Source: an uncultured Dehalococcoidia bacterium
GTDB taxonomy: Bacteria; Chloroflexota; Dehalococcoidia; Lucifugimonadales; UBA1123
NCBI GenBank assembly: GCA_958296105.1
Contig: OY282441.1
Location: forward strand, 2,811,800 to 2,875,799
DNA length: 64,000 bases
Direction: 5' to 3'
The position numbers were made by a program, and so were the translations under genes. Of the stretch, positions 43,684 to 51,020 are shown one piece after another. A model generated the notes under the pieces. That model was not told the DNA's origin. It worked only from the letters and a program-made list of their open reading frames with translations, and did no database searches. Each line of letters starts with the position of its first letter. The stretch's first letter is position 1.

Positions 43684-44856
43684 ATGGACTTCTCGTACCG
43701 CTACACAGACGAGCAGCAAGACTTCCGCGCCGAGCTCTCGGCGTGGCTCGACCGCATCGCCGACCTCCCCGCCGACGAGCCGTCTGACGGCGGCTCCGGT
43801 CTGCGCGACCTCGCTCGGCGGCTTGGCGGGCGTGGCTGGCTCGCCCCATCCGAGCCTGCCGAGCGAGGCGGCGGCGCGCTCGACTCCGATCTCACCGTGG
43901 TCTTGCTCGAAGAGTTGAACCGCCGCGGCCTGCTGTTCCTCCTCGAAGACGAGGCGCAGTCACTCAGGACAGCCCTGATCGACTGGAACCCGCGTGAACG
44001 CGCCCTGATCGGATCACTCGCGCTTGGCGAGCGCGCCGTTTGGCGACATCGGTTCACCGTCTCTCCGCAGCCCGGATCCGCTCCCGCTCTCGACCTCGAT
44101 TCCGTGGGCATAACCGCCGCGCCCGATGCCGATGGCTACGTTCTAAACGGCGCTGGCATGTTCAGCGGCGCGGGTCGCCCCGACATCCTCTGGACGCTCG
44201 CGCTGCTCGACCCCGACGCCTCCAGCCAGTCGGCGGTGTGCCTGATCGTAGATGCCTCGTCCGAGGGCATCTCGTACCCGTCCGCCCGCTCTCTCTCGCA
44301 CGTCGCCCCGCGCCCCGTCCGCTTCGAGGACGTATGGGTACTGCGCTCGGACGCTCTCGGCCCAGAGGGAGAGGGACATCGTGTCCTCGCCGCCAGAGTG
44401 TCGCTCGACCCTCGCGCAGACCTGCCCACTTGGGTAGAGACCGAGACCGAAGAGCTTCTCGGCTACGCGCGCTCCACGGAGTTCGGCGGACGTCCTCTCG
44501 CCGCCGACCCTATCCGAGCGCGGATACTCGTAGAGGCGTACATCGCCAGCCGCGTATCGCGCCTGCTCAGGATGCGCGCGAGCTGGCTGCGTCAGACCGG
44601 CGACGGCTCGAACGCGGCCGATTCACTTTCCGAGCTGTGGCGGCGAAGCGCGGCGTCCGCGCTCTCGGAATCCGCGCGCCAGATCGTTGGTCCGCGCGCG
44701 CTCCTCTCGCCCGCGGACCCAAGCGCAGCCGCCGAGGGCAGGTTCGACCGCCTCTCCCGCCGCGAGATCGCCGAGCGCGAGGCAGGCGACCCCGAGCGCG
44801 AGGCGATTGCGACAGAGCTGGAGCTGAGCGAGCGGCGCGAGGCGACGGGGATATGA
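43684..44856 (+). CDS. divergent acyl-CoA dehydrogenase family protein
   Basis: The 390-residue protein has an acyl-CoA dehydrogenase N-terminal helix (YRYTDEQQDFRAELSAWLDRIADL), RRLGGRGWLAPSEPAERGGG, and a middle beta domain (GYVLNGAGMFSGAGRPDILWTLALL). The C-terminal half is Arg/Ser/Ala-rich and poorly conserved, without an obvious catalytic Glu motif, so activity is uncertain. Its last codons (ELSERREATGI) are copied four more times downstream in a 56-bp tandem repeat, and the stop overlaps the first micro-ORF start (ATGA). The spacing from GGAGG to ATG is long (12 bases). Confidence 0.8.
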   Translation: MDFSYRYTDEQQDFRAELSAWLDRIADLPADEPSDGGSGLRDLARRLGGRGWLAPSEPAERGGGALDSDLTVVLLEELNRRGLLFLLEDEAQSLRTALIDWNPRERALIGSLALGERAVWRHRFTVSPQPGSAPALDLDSVGITAAPDADGYVLNGAGMFSGAGRPDILWTLALLDPDASSQSAVCLIVDASSEGISYPSARSLSHVAPRPVRFEDVWVLRSDALGPEGEGHRVLAARVSLDPRADLPTWVETETEELLGYARSTEFGGRPLAADPIRARILVEAYIASRVSRLLRMRASWLRQTGDGSNAADSLSELWRRSAASALSESARQIVGPRALLSPADPSAAAEGRFDRLSRREIAEREAGDPEREAIATELELSERREATGI

Positions 44857-44912
44857 GCTGGGCAGCCGCAGAGCCGGAGTTGAGCGAGCGGCGCGAGGCG
44901 ACGGGGATATGA
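44853..44912 (+). CDS. micro-ORF 1 in the 56-bp repeat (19 residues)
   Basis: It encodes MSWAAAEPELSERREATGI. The start overlaps the acyl-CoA dehydrogenase stop as ATGA, and its own stop overlaps the next micro-ORF in the same way. The N-terminal part resembles the start of the downstream membrane protein and the C-terminal part equals the end of the acyl-CoA dehydrogenase. Ribosomes finishing one frame could re-initiate on the next. Whether a stable peptide is made is unknown. Confidence 0.4.
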   Translation: MSWAAAEPELSERREATGI

Positions 44913-44968
44913 ATTGGGAAACCGCAGAGCCGGAGCTGAGCGAGCGGCGCGAGGCGACGGGGATATGA
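44909..44968 (+). CDS. micro-ORF 2 in the 56-bp repeat (19 residues)
   Basis: It encodes MNWETAEPELSERREATGI. This copy keeps the start most like the downstream gene (MNWVTSE), differing from the other copies at three residues. It overlaps its neighbours by 4 bases on each side. Confidence 0.4.
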   Translation: MNWETAEPELSERREATGI

Positions 44969-45024
44969 GCTGGGCAGCCGCAGAGCCGGAGCTGAGCGAG
45001 CGGCGCGAGGCGACGGGGATATGA
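44965..45024 (+). CDS. micro-ORF 3 in the 56-bp repeat (19 residues)
   Basis: It encodes the same 19 residues as micro-ORF 1 and is joined to its neighbours by ATGA overlaps. Its DNA differs from copy 1 at only one base (CTG for TTG, both Leu). Confidence 0.4.
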   Translation: MSWAAAEPELSERREATGI

Positions 45025-45080
45025 GCTGGGCAGCCGCAGAGCCGGAGCTGAGCGAGCGGCGCGAGGCGACGGGGATATGA
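45021..45080 (+). CDS. micro-ORF 4 in the 56-bp repeat (19 residues)
   Basis: It is the last of the chain and has the same peptide as copies 1 and 3. Its stop overlaps the ATG of the membrane-protein gene at 45077, so translation of that gene could be coupled through the whole chain. Confidence 0.4.
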   Translation: MSWAAAEPELSERREATGI

Positions 45081-45679
45081 ATTGGGTAACCAGCGAGATC
45101 GTAACCGTCTTAACCTTCCTGCTGCCGGGCTTCGTAGCCGCCGCCGTGTTCTACTCGCTGACATCGCATCCCAAGCCCAGCGATGCCGAACGTGTCATTC
45201 AGGCGCTGATATTTACTATAGTAGTACAGGCTGCTCTGAAGGGGATCCTGCTGATAGGCGGCTTGGCGGGATTCCAAACTCGATGGTCGAGCGAGTCCGA
45301 GACTCTGGCTTCCGTCGCGCTTTCTATAGTCGTCGCGCTGGCAGTGGTCTATATTTCCAACAACGACTTTGCGCACGGCATACTGAGAGTTTTCGGCGTC
45401 ACTAAGGAAACCTCCTACCCTTCGGAGTGGTACTCCGCGTTCTCCGAGATTTCCGATCAGTATGTCGTGTTACACTTGAAAGGAGAACGTCGGCTGTACG
45501 GATTCCCAGAAGAGTGGCCCAGCGACCCCGCGAAGGGACACTTCAGGATCGCCGAAGCTCAGTGGCTTACCGATGAAGAGACCCGACAGCTAACTGGAAT
45601 CGGAGTCATCTTGATTCCTGTAGCTGAAGTGGAGATGGTAGAATTCGTAGAGACAGTTTTGGAAGATGACGAGGGATGA
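45077..45679 (+). CDS. membrane protein, DUF6338-like
   Basis: The 200-residue protein has an N-terminal membrane domain with three spans (about residues 8-28 TVLTFLLPGFVAAAVFYSL, 42-65, 75-95). A cytosolic C-terminal domain begins near 115 (YPSEWYSAFSEISDQYVVLHLKGERRLYGFPEEWPSDPAKGHFRIAEAQWL). The layout and LPGFVAAAVFYSLTSHPKPS segment resemble the DUF6338 family, for which no activity is established. AT content is higher than in neighbours, hinting at transfer. The start overlaps the last micro-ORF. A proline-tailed small gene follows. Confidence 0.75.
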   Translation: MNWVTSEIVTVLTFLLPGFVAAAVFYSLTSHPKPSDAERVIQALIFTIVVQAALKGILLIGGLAGFQTRWSSESETLASVALSIVVALAVVYISNNDFAHGILRVFGVTKETSYPSEWYSAFSEISDQYVVLHLKGERRLYGFPEEWPSDPAKGHFRIAEAQWLTDEETRQLTGIGVILIPVAEVEMVEFVETVLEDDEG

Positions 45680-45694
45680 ATGGAGGTATGAACG

Positions 45695-45829
45695 ATGGTG
45701 AGAATATCGAACCCTTCTCCTGCCAGACGGCGGCGCATGGCAGCTGAAAAGAAGCTCGGCAGGCCGTCAGTCAAGATCGAAAACCTGCGCAAGCCGCCGC
45801 CCCCGCCGCCCCCGCCGCCAAAGAAGTAG
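45695..45829 (+). CDS. 44-residue basic miniprotein with polyproline tail
   Basis: The protein begins MVRISNPSPARRRRMAAEKK and ends in a run of nine prolines followed by KK, after ENLRK. It has no membrane segment. GGAGG lies 8 bases before this ATG (an alternative ATG at 45688 is too close to it and gives a different 19-residue frame). It starts 15 bases after the DUF6338-like gene, suggesting co-expression. A polyproline stretch of this length would stall ribosomes without EF-P. Confidence 0.6.
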   Translation: MVRISNPSPARRRRMAAEKKLGRPSVKIENLRKPPPPPPPPPKK

Positions 45830-45858
45830 GCGCGCCGAGAAGATTGCGATATGTTTGC

Positions 45859-45864
45859 TATAAT
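45859..45864 (+). promoter_or_regulatory. extended -10 before the coiled-coil protein gene
   Basis: TGCTATAATC is identical to the ten bases around the recA -10. It lies 32 bases before the ATG at 45897, leaving room for two GAGGTGA-like ribosome sites. No clear -35 is visible. Confidence 0.55.
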
Positions 45865-45896
45865 CGCGCCAGAGAGGTGACCAAAGAGGTGAGAAG

Positions 45897-46715
45897 ATGG
45901 CTTCCATCAACACCGTAGAAGATATCATCGAGGCCTTGGACGCGGATCCGCTGCTGCTGGAGGCGTTGCGCGCTCGGATTATGACCCGTGAGCTGATCGA
46001 TCAGCCCGACAGGTTCGAGCGGTTCGTGGAAACTGTCCAGCAGTTCATGGATCCCACCGACAGGCGGCTGGTCGTGCTTGAGAACGCAGTTGCGCAGCTT
46101 GCCGAGTCTCACGCTAGGCTTGCCGAGTCCAACGCTAGGCTTGAGAACGCAGTTGCAGGGCTTGAGAACGCAGTTGCGCGACTTGCCGAGTCCCACGCCA
46201 GTCTTGAGAACACAGTTGAGCGGCTTGCTGAGTCCCACACTAGGCTTGAGCAGTCCCACTTCAGGCTGGAACGGAAAGTCGACAGCATGAGAGGCGACCA
46301 CTTGGAGATGCGCCTACAGGGTCGCATCCACGGACTGCTGGGCAGCAGGGAGCTGTACAGAGTCCGAGTGGTCAGAGCTATGTATCCGGCAGGGTCGTCG
46401 CCCAAATTCTTGAACGACGTCGATGACGCCATACAAGACGACACCATCACCACTAGACAGCACCAGCGGCTGATGGACACGGACCTGATCGTCAGGGGCC
46501 GCCGCCGCGACTCTGCCCAAGATGTCTACGTGGCATTGGAAGTGTCCAATCGGCTCAACCGTGATGACGTGGACAGGGTGGTGGAGAGTGGAGAAGCCCT
46601 CGCGCTGGTGTACCCGAGCGCCGAGATTCAGACAGCGGTGTACGGGCGGGATATCTCTGATGAGCATGTGTCTCGCGCTCATACGAAGGGCGTTGAGATA
46701 TTCTTGAGCAGGTAG
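45897..46715 (+). CDS. coiled-coil protein with PD-(D/E)XK-like C-terminal domain
   Basis: The 272-residue protein has a helical N-terminus, then a long coiled coil at about residues 57-130 built of near-repeats of LAESHARLE and LENAVARLE. A C-terminal domain contains MDTDLIVRGRRRDSAQDVYVALEVSNRLNRDDVDRVVESGEAL (about 193-235). Asp196, Glu215 and the ExS pattern resemble a nuclease-fold active site such as that of Uma2 relatives. Function is unknown. The coil is encoded by near-repeated DNA (46075-46260), so its length could vary. It may form a unit with the two genes before it. Confidence 0.7.
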   Translation: MASINTVEDIIEALDADPLLLEALRARIMTRELIDQPDRFERFVETVQQFMDPTDRRLVVLENAVAQLAESHARLAESNARLENAVAGLENAVARLAESHASLENTVERLAESHTRLEQSHFRLERKVDSMRGDHLEMRLQGRIHGLLGSRELYRVRVVRAMYPAGSSPKFLNDVDDAIQDDTITTRQHQRLMDTDLIVRGRRRDSAQDVYVALEVSNRLNRDDVDRVVESGEALALVYPSAEIQTAVYGRDISDEHVSRAHTKGVEIFLSR

Positions 46716-46780
46716 CGGCGAAGGCAAACAGGAGCATAGTATCTTCTCCTATTTCAGGATTCTCACCCTCACCTTGCCTC

Positions 46781-46800
46781 CCCGCCTTCCGCGGGCTTTT
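46781..46800 (+). terminator. possible weak terminator
   Basis: CCCGC (46781-46785) and GCGGG (46791-46795) form a 5-bp stem followed by CTTTT. It lies 66 bases after the coiled-coil gene. Apart from this, 46716-46923 holds no visible gene; GAAGGAGG at 46911-46918 serves the next start. Confidence 0.35.
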
Positions 46801-46923
46801 CACCCTAAGCCTGCGCCATCGAGGTAGGGGGCTGGCGCGCGCTGCGCTTGACGATCTTCTGTGGCGAACATAGACTAGGCGAAAGGATATCTCCCGCCAC
46901 AATTCCGAACGAAGGAGGCCGCA

Positions 46924-48333
46924 ATGTCCAGCAGAGAGGACGTAGCGCTGATGGCGCACCTGATGCGCCGGGCAGGTTTTGGAGCGACTCGGGACGAGCT
47001 GGAACGGCTCGCGGAGCAGGGCTACGAGCAGACGGTGGAGCGGCTGCTCGATCCGCCTGACGACCTCCCGCGCGCCGACCATCACCTGCTCTACAGGTTC
47101 ATCCCGTCCACCGAGACGGGCGGACCTAGTCCGGTGCCGGGCGCGGCAAACTGGCTGTATCACATGATAAACACTCAGCGGCCGCTCGAAGAGAAGATGG
47201 CGCTGTTCTGGCATCACGTGTTCGCCACAGCCAACTCGAAGGTGGATAACGACAACCATCTGACGGCGCAGACGGAGATGTTCCGCGATTACGGTCTCGG
47301 AAATTACAGAGACCTGCTCGTGCGTGTGGCGAAGAACCCGGCAATGATCTTCTGGCTGGACAACAACGAGAACCACAAGCGCGCGCCAAACGAAAACTGG
47401 GGGCGCGAGCTGCTGGAGCTGTTCTCACTGGGAGTCGGACACTACAGCGAAGAGGACGTGTTCGAGTGCGCCAGGGCGTTCACCGGGTGGACGATCGGCG
47501 CGAAGATACCAAGGCAGCCGCATCATCGCTTCTCGTGGCGGTTCGAGTTCCGCCCAGAGGAGCATGACTACGGACAGAAGACCTTCTTGGGCCGCTCCGG
47601 CAGCTTCGACGGCGAGGACATCATAGACATCATACTCGAGCAGCCCGCTTGTGCTAGGTTCGTGGCGAGACACCTGTACAACTTCTTCGTAGCGGACGAG
47701 CCGCAGGTGCCGGCGTGGTCGGTCGAGCCTCCCAGAGACCCGCAAGCCATAGAGACGATGGCGGAGACGCTGGTCGAATCCGGATACGAGATCAGACCGG
47801 TTCTTCGCCAGATGTTCAACTCGGACTTCTTCAAAGAGTCGCTTCATCAGAAGGTGAAGAGTCCCGTGGAGGTGGTGGTGGGGACGCTGCGGCTGACCGG
47901 AGACCTGAAGGGGCCAGACCCGAGGCTGGCGGCCGCCGGGCAGGAGCCGGCGTACATGGGGCAGAGCCTCCACGACCCGCCCAGCGTGGAGGGGTGGCAC
48001 ACGGGCAGAGAGTGGATCAACAGCGGCTCGGTGGTCAAGCGAATCAACTTCGTGGTCGATCGCGTGAGCGATACCGAGCTGCCGGGCGTCAGGAGCATCG
48101 TAGGGCGTGTGGCCAACGGCGACGCCGCAATGACGGCTGAGGCTCTGGTGGACAGGTGCCTGGACGCGCTCGGCCCCGTCGTGGTCTCCGAGCAGACGCG
48201 GCGCGAGCTGGTGTCCCACGCCGAGGACGAGGGCCCCGTGTCCTGGGCAGCTGAGGAGCGCGAAAACTCCTCGCGGCGCGTTGGGGACATGCTGGCGCTG
48301 ATCGCTGCGACAACCGAGTACCAGTTCCACTAG
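46924..48333 (+). CDS. DUF1800 domain-containing protein
   Basis: The 469-residue protein begins HLMRRAGFGATRDELERLAEQGYEQTVERLL (residues 11-43), the standard DUF1800 opening. MALFWHHVFATANSKVDN and NPAMIFWLDNNENHKRAPNENWGRELLELFSLGVGHYSEEDVFECARAFTGW follow, all hallmarks of the family. No signal peptide is visible. DUF1800 genes are nearly always followed by DUF1501 genes, as here 22 bases later; function is unknown, but the pair is common in Planctomycetes and Chloroflexi. Confidence 0.94.
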   Translation: MSSREDVALMAHLMRRAGFGATRDELERLAEQGYEQTVERLLDPPDDLPRADHHLLYRFIPSTETGGPSPVPGAANWLYHMINTQRPLEEKMALFWHHVFATANSKVDNDNHLTAQTEMFRDYGLGNYRDLLVRVAKNPAMIFWLDNNENHKRAPNENWGRELLELFSLGVGHYSEEDVFECARAFTGWTIGAKIPRQPHHRFSWRFEFRPEEHDYGQKTFLGRSGSFDGEDIIDIILEQPACARFVARHLYNFFVADEPQVPAWSVEPPRDPQAIETMAETLVESGYEIRPVLRQMFNSDFFKESLHQKVKSPVEVVVGTLRLTGDLKGPDPRLAAAGQEPAYMGQSLHDPPSVEGWHTGREWINSGSVVKRINFVVDRVSDTELPGVRSIVGRVANGDAAMTAEALVDRCLDALGPVVVSEQTRRELVSHAEDEGPVSWAAEERENSSRRVGDMLALIAATTEYQFH

Positions 48334-48355
48334 GTCGGCGAGAGGAGAGCGAACA

Positions 48356-49492
48356 ATGGCATCCACACACAAGCCGCCGGTGCTGGTCGTGCTTCAGCTC
48401 ACCGGAGGAAACGACTACCTGAACACGGTGATTCCGTACACGGACGGCAGCTACTACGACAGCCGCGCCACGCTGGGCATCGCTCAGGAGACCGTGCTGA
48501 AGATCGACGACGAGCTGGGCTTCCATCCCAACATGGGTCCGCTCAAGGAGATCTACGACCGGGGCGACATGGCGGTAATCCACGGCGTGGGCTACGAGAA
48601 TTCGCCTAGGTCCCACTTCCGCTCGATGGATATATGGCACACGTGCGAGCCGGACATCATCGGCACGGAGGGCTGGCTTGGCCGCGCGATCCGCGACCTA
48701 GACCCGAACAGCGAGAACTCGGTGACCGGCGTCAACATCGGTCAGGGAATGCCGCGCGCCATGCTCGTTCCCGGCGTCTCGGTGGCGTCGGTGGCAGACC
48801 TGTCGACCTACGGGCTGCTGACGGGCATAGAGCAGGAGGAGCGGCGCAGCAAGATGCTGTCGAGGTTCGTCAACATGTACGGTCAGGCCATAGGCACCGG
48901 ACCGGTGCAGGACTACCTCGGCCAGACGGGATTGGATGCGCTCAGAGGAGCGGACATCCTCAAGGAGGGACTCGGCAGATACTCGTCGAGCGTGGAGTAC
49001 GCCGCCGATCCGATTGCCAAGAGCCTGAAAGACGTGGCGATGATCCACACGGCGGACGTTGGCGCGCGCGTCTTCTACACTCAGCACGGCAGCTTCGACA
49101 CGCACGCATCCCAGCCGCCGACCTTCGATAAGCTGTGGTCGGAGGTGTCAGGCGCAATCGCAGACTTCTGGGACGACCTGAGAGAGCATGACGCGGACGA
49201 GAACGTGATCATGTTCCTGTTCTCGGAGTTCGGCCGCCGCGTGCGCGACAACGGCTCCGGAACCGATCACGGCGCCGCGGGCGCGTGCTTCGCCATAGGC
49301 CCGTCCGTGCGCGGGGGGATGTTCAGCGAGCTTCCAGATACGAGGCCCGAAGCGCTCGATCAGGGAGACCTCGTCCCCAACCAGGACTTCCGCGGCGTCT
49401 ACTCGACGATCTTGGAAGACTGGCTCGATCTGGAGCCGGCGCCAATCGTCAACGGCCACTTCGAGCAGCCGAAGTTCGTAGCCTCGCACTAA
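48356..49492 (+). CDS. DUF1501 domain-containing protein
   Basis: The 378-residue protein of the alkaline-phosphatase/sulfatase-like superfamily shows LVVLQLTGGNDYLNTVIPY, LGFHPNMGPLKEIYDRGDMAVIHGVGYENSPRSHFRSMDIWHT, FYTQHGSFDTHASQ, and FSEFGRRVRDNGSGTDHGAAGACFAIG, the usual DUF1501 markers. Most DUF1501 proteins have a twin-arginine signal; this one starts directly with the domain and should be cytosolic. It lies in an operon between DUF1800 and an NHL-propeller gene. Confidence 0.94.
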   Translation: MASTHKPPVLVVLQLTGGNDYLNTVIPYTDGSYYDSRATLGIAQETVLKIDDELGFHPNMGPLKEIYDRGDMAVIHGVGYENSPRSHFRSMDIWHTCEPDIIGTEGWLGRAIRDLDPNSENSVTGVNIGQGMPRAMLVPGVSVASVADLSTYGLLTGIEQEERRSKMLSRFVNMYGQAIGTGPVQDYLGQTGLDALRGADILKEGLGRYSSSVEYAADPIAKSLKDVAMIHTADVGARVFYTQHGSFDTHASQPPTFDKLWSEVSGAIADFWDDLREHDADENVIMFLFSEFGRRVRDNGSGTDHGAAGACFAIGPSVRGGMFSELPDTRPEALDQGDLVPNQDFRGVYSTILEDWLDLEPAPIVNGHFEQPKFVASH

Positions 49493-49524
49493 CCACCAGC
49501 CACCGACCGACTGGGAACGAGAAA

Positions 49525-50523
49525 ATGCCTCCTTTGCAAACAAAGACCGTCGCAGGGCGAACGTGGCACTTCAGCCATCCGATTGGCTGGCTTTCGGCAA
49601 GAGGACGAGGGCTGTGGCATCCGACTTCCGTCGCGCTCGCCCCGGACGGCGCGATCTACGTCCTCAACAGCGGAGACCGCGCCGGCTCGCCGATCACCGT
49701 GACGAACCTCGAAGAAGAGTTCATAGGCGAGTTCGGAGACGGCGATTTCACGTGGCCCGAGGGCTTGGCGGTGGACGCCGACGGCAGAATCTACTGCGCC
49801 GACGCGTTCGCCAACTTCGTGAATGTCTACGACTCGAACGGCGAGCGCGTGGCGAAGTGGGGAGAGGCGGGCGCGGACGAGGGGCAGCTCAACGGCCCGT
49901 CCGGCTTGGCTTTCGATTCGGACGGCAAGCTGTGGGTGGTCGACAGAGAGTCCGGGAGGGTGCAGAAGTTCACCCCAGACGGTCGCTTCCTATCCGCATG
50001 GGGTGAGCGCGGACGCGAGGACGGCAAGCTGAATCTGCCGTGGGGCATGACCATAGACCGAGAGGGTTTCATCTACGTGGCAGACTGGGGCAGCGACCGC
50101 GTTCAGAAGTTCACGCCCGAGGGCGAGTTCGTTATGAGATTCGGCTCGCTCATCGAAGACGGCGGGCAGCTGGACCACCCGTCCGACGTGGCGGTGGACA
50201 GCGAAGGCGACGTGTACGTGACCGACTGGGGCGGCAACCGCGTTCGGATCTACCACCCAGACGGGGATATCATCGCCTCGCTATACGGAGACGCGCGCGT
50301 GTTCTCGAAGTGGGGGCAGGACTTCATGGCGTCCAACCCCGACTACGTGAAGGCTTTCCAGAGAGTCGACCCCGCTGAGCTGGTGACGCTGGGCTATTTC
50401 CAGCGTCCTGGCGGCATCGTCATAGACGACGATGACCACATCATCATCTCGGACGGCATCCGCTGCCGCCTTCAGGTGTACGTCAAGGACAAGGACTACC
50501 TCGAACCGCAGTTCAACTTGTAG
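49525..50523 (+). CDS. NHL-repeat six-bladed beta-propeller protein
   Basis: The 332-residue protein has at least five NHL blades, with repeated patterns such as PEGLAVDADGRIYCADAFANFVNVYDSNG, PSGLAFDSDGKLWVVDRESGRVQKFTPDG, PWGMTIDREGFIYVADWGSDRVQKFTPEG and PSDVAVDSEGDVYVTDWGGNRVRIYHPDG. There is no signal peptide. Propellers of this kind bind ligands or proteins or act as lactonases; no catalytic residues can be assigned. The start is ATG 49525, 32 bases after the DUF1501 stop, and a membrane protein gene follows by 5 bases. Confidence 0.9.
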   Translation: MPPLQTKTVAGRTWHFSHPIGWLSARGRGLWHPTSVALAPDGAIYVLNSGDRAGSPITVTNLEEEFIGEFGDGDFTWPEGLAVDADGRIYCADAFANFVNVYDSNGERVAKWGEAGADEGQLNGPSGLAFDSDGKLWVVDRESGRVQKFTPDGRFLSAWGERGREDGKLNLPWGMTIDREGFIYVADWGSDRVQKFTPEGEFVMRFGSLIEDGGQLDHPSDVAVDSEGDVYVTDWGGNRVRIYHPDGDIIASLYGDARVFSKWGQDFMASNPDYVKAFQRVDPAELVTLGYFQRPGGIVIDDDDHIIISDGIRCRLQVYVKDKDYLEPQFNL

Positions 50524-50528
50524 CCGAT

Positions 50529-50975
50529 ATGCGAGTGGGATTGCAGGACATCGCGGAGAAACTCATCCTGCTGCTCGCCCACGTTTCGCTGGGGCTGTTC
50601 CTGTCCAGTCTGCTGGGGCTGCTCACGTACATCGTGCTGCTGCCCATCGTCCAGTCGATATGGGACGTTCGGCAGATCGACTTCGCGCTGATGGGCGTGC
50701 TGGCTGTCGGAATCGGCGGAGGCGTTGGAACGTTCTTGGGCTGGTTCAGCCGAGACTTCAGCCGCCGGGAGCTAGTCTTCCTGCTTCTGCTCACCGTGAC
50801 AGCAACCCTGATCGGAGCGTGGATAGGGCTTCACAGCAGCCGAGACGCATTCAAGCTGGTTGGCAGACCCGGCATTCCCGCCCTTACGGGAATCGTCGTG
50901 GGAGCCATCCTGAGCGGAAACATACTGCGCCTGTGCCTGTGGACCATCTCAGCGGCGCGCAACCCGCGCATATAG
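50529..50975 (+). CDS. small four-span membrane protein
   Basis: The 148-residue protein has four hydrophobic helices at about residues 10-38, 52-74, 83-102 and 115-138, with Gly-rich turns (GVLAVGIGGGVGTFLGWF). No family is recognised. It starts 5 bases after the NHL gene, so it is probably co-translated and may anchor a membrane complex with the propeller and DUF1501/1800 proteins; that is inferred. Confidence 0.7.
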   Translation: MRVGLQDIAEKLILLLAHVSLGLFLSSLLGLLTYIVLLPIVQSIWDVRQIDFALMGVLAVGIGGGVGTFLGWFSRDFSRRELVFLLLLTVTATLIGAWIGLHSSRDAFKLVGRPGIPALTGIVVGAILSGNILRLCLWTISAARNPRI

Positions 50976-51020
50976 GCGCAGCGCACCGTATAGCGCGTAT
51001 AGGCATACGCTCAGCGCGTG

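Larger units (their letters stand above)
44813..45092. repeat. 56-bp tandem repeat, five copies, spanning a gene junction
   Basis: Copies begin near 44813, 44869, 44925, 44981 and 45037; the ATATGA word recurs at 44851, 44907, 44963, 45019 and 45075, exactly 56 apart. Each unit holds the 3' end of the acyl-CoA dehydrogenase gene, its stop, and a 5' piece resembling the start of the next gene (ATGAATTGGG). It therefore looks like a tandem duplication across the junction of two overlapping genes. The units are nearly identical, so expansion is recent or maintained. Confidence 0.96.

Noticed and set aside
34198-45092. CRISPR array
   Set aside because: The 37-bp and 56-bp arrays are contiguous tandem repeats without unique spacers, and no cas genes are present.
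45688-45747. A 19-codon frame starting at ATG 45688
   Set aside because: The ribosome site is only 1 base away from this ATG; the ATG at 45695 has normal spacing and a longer frame.
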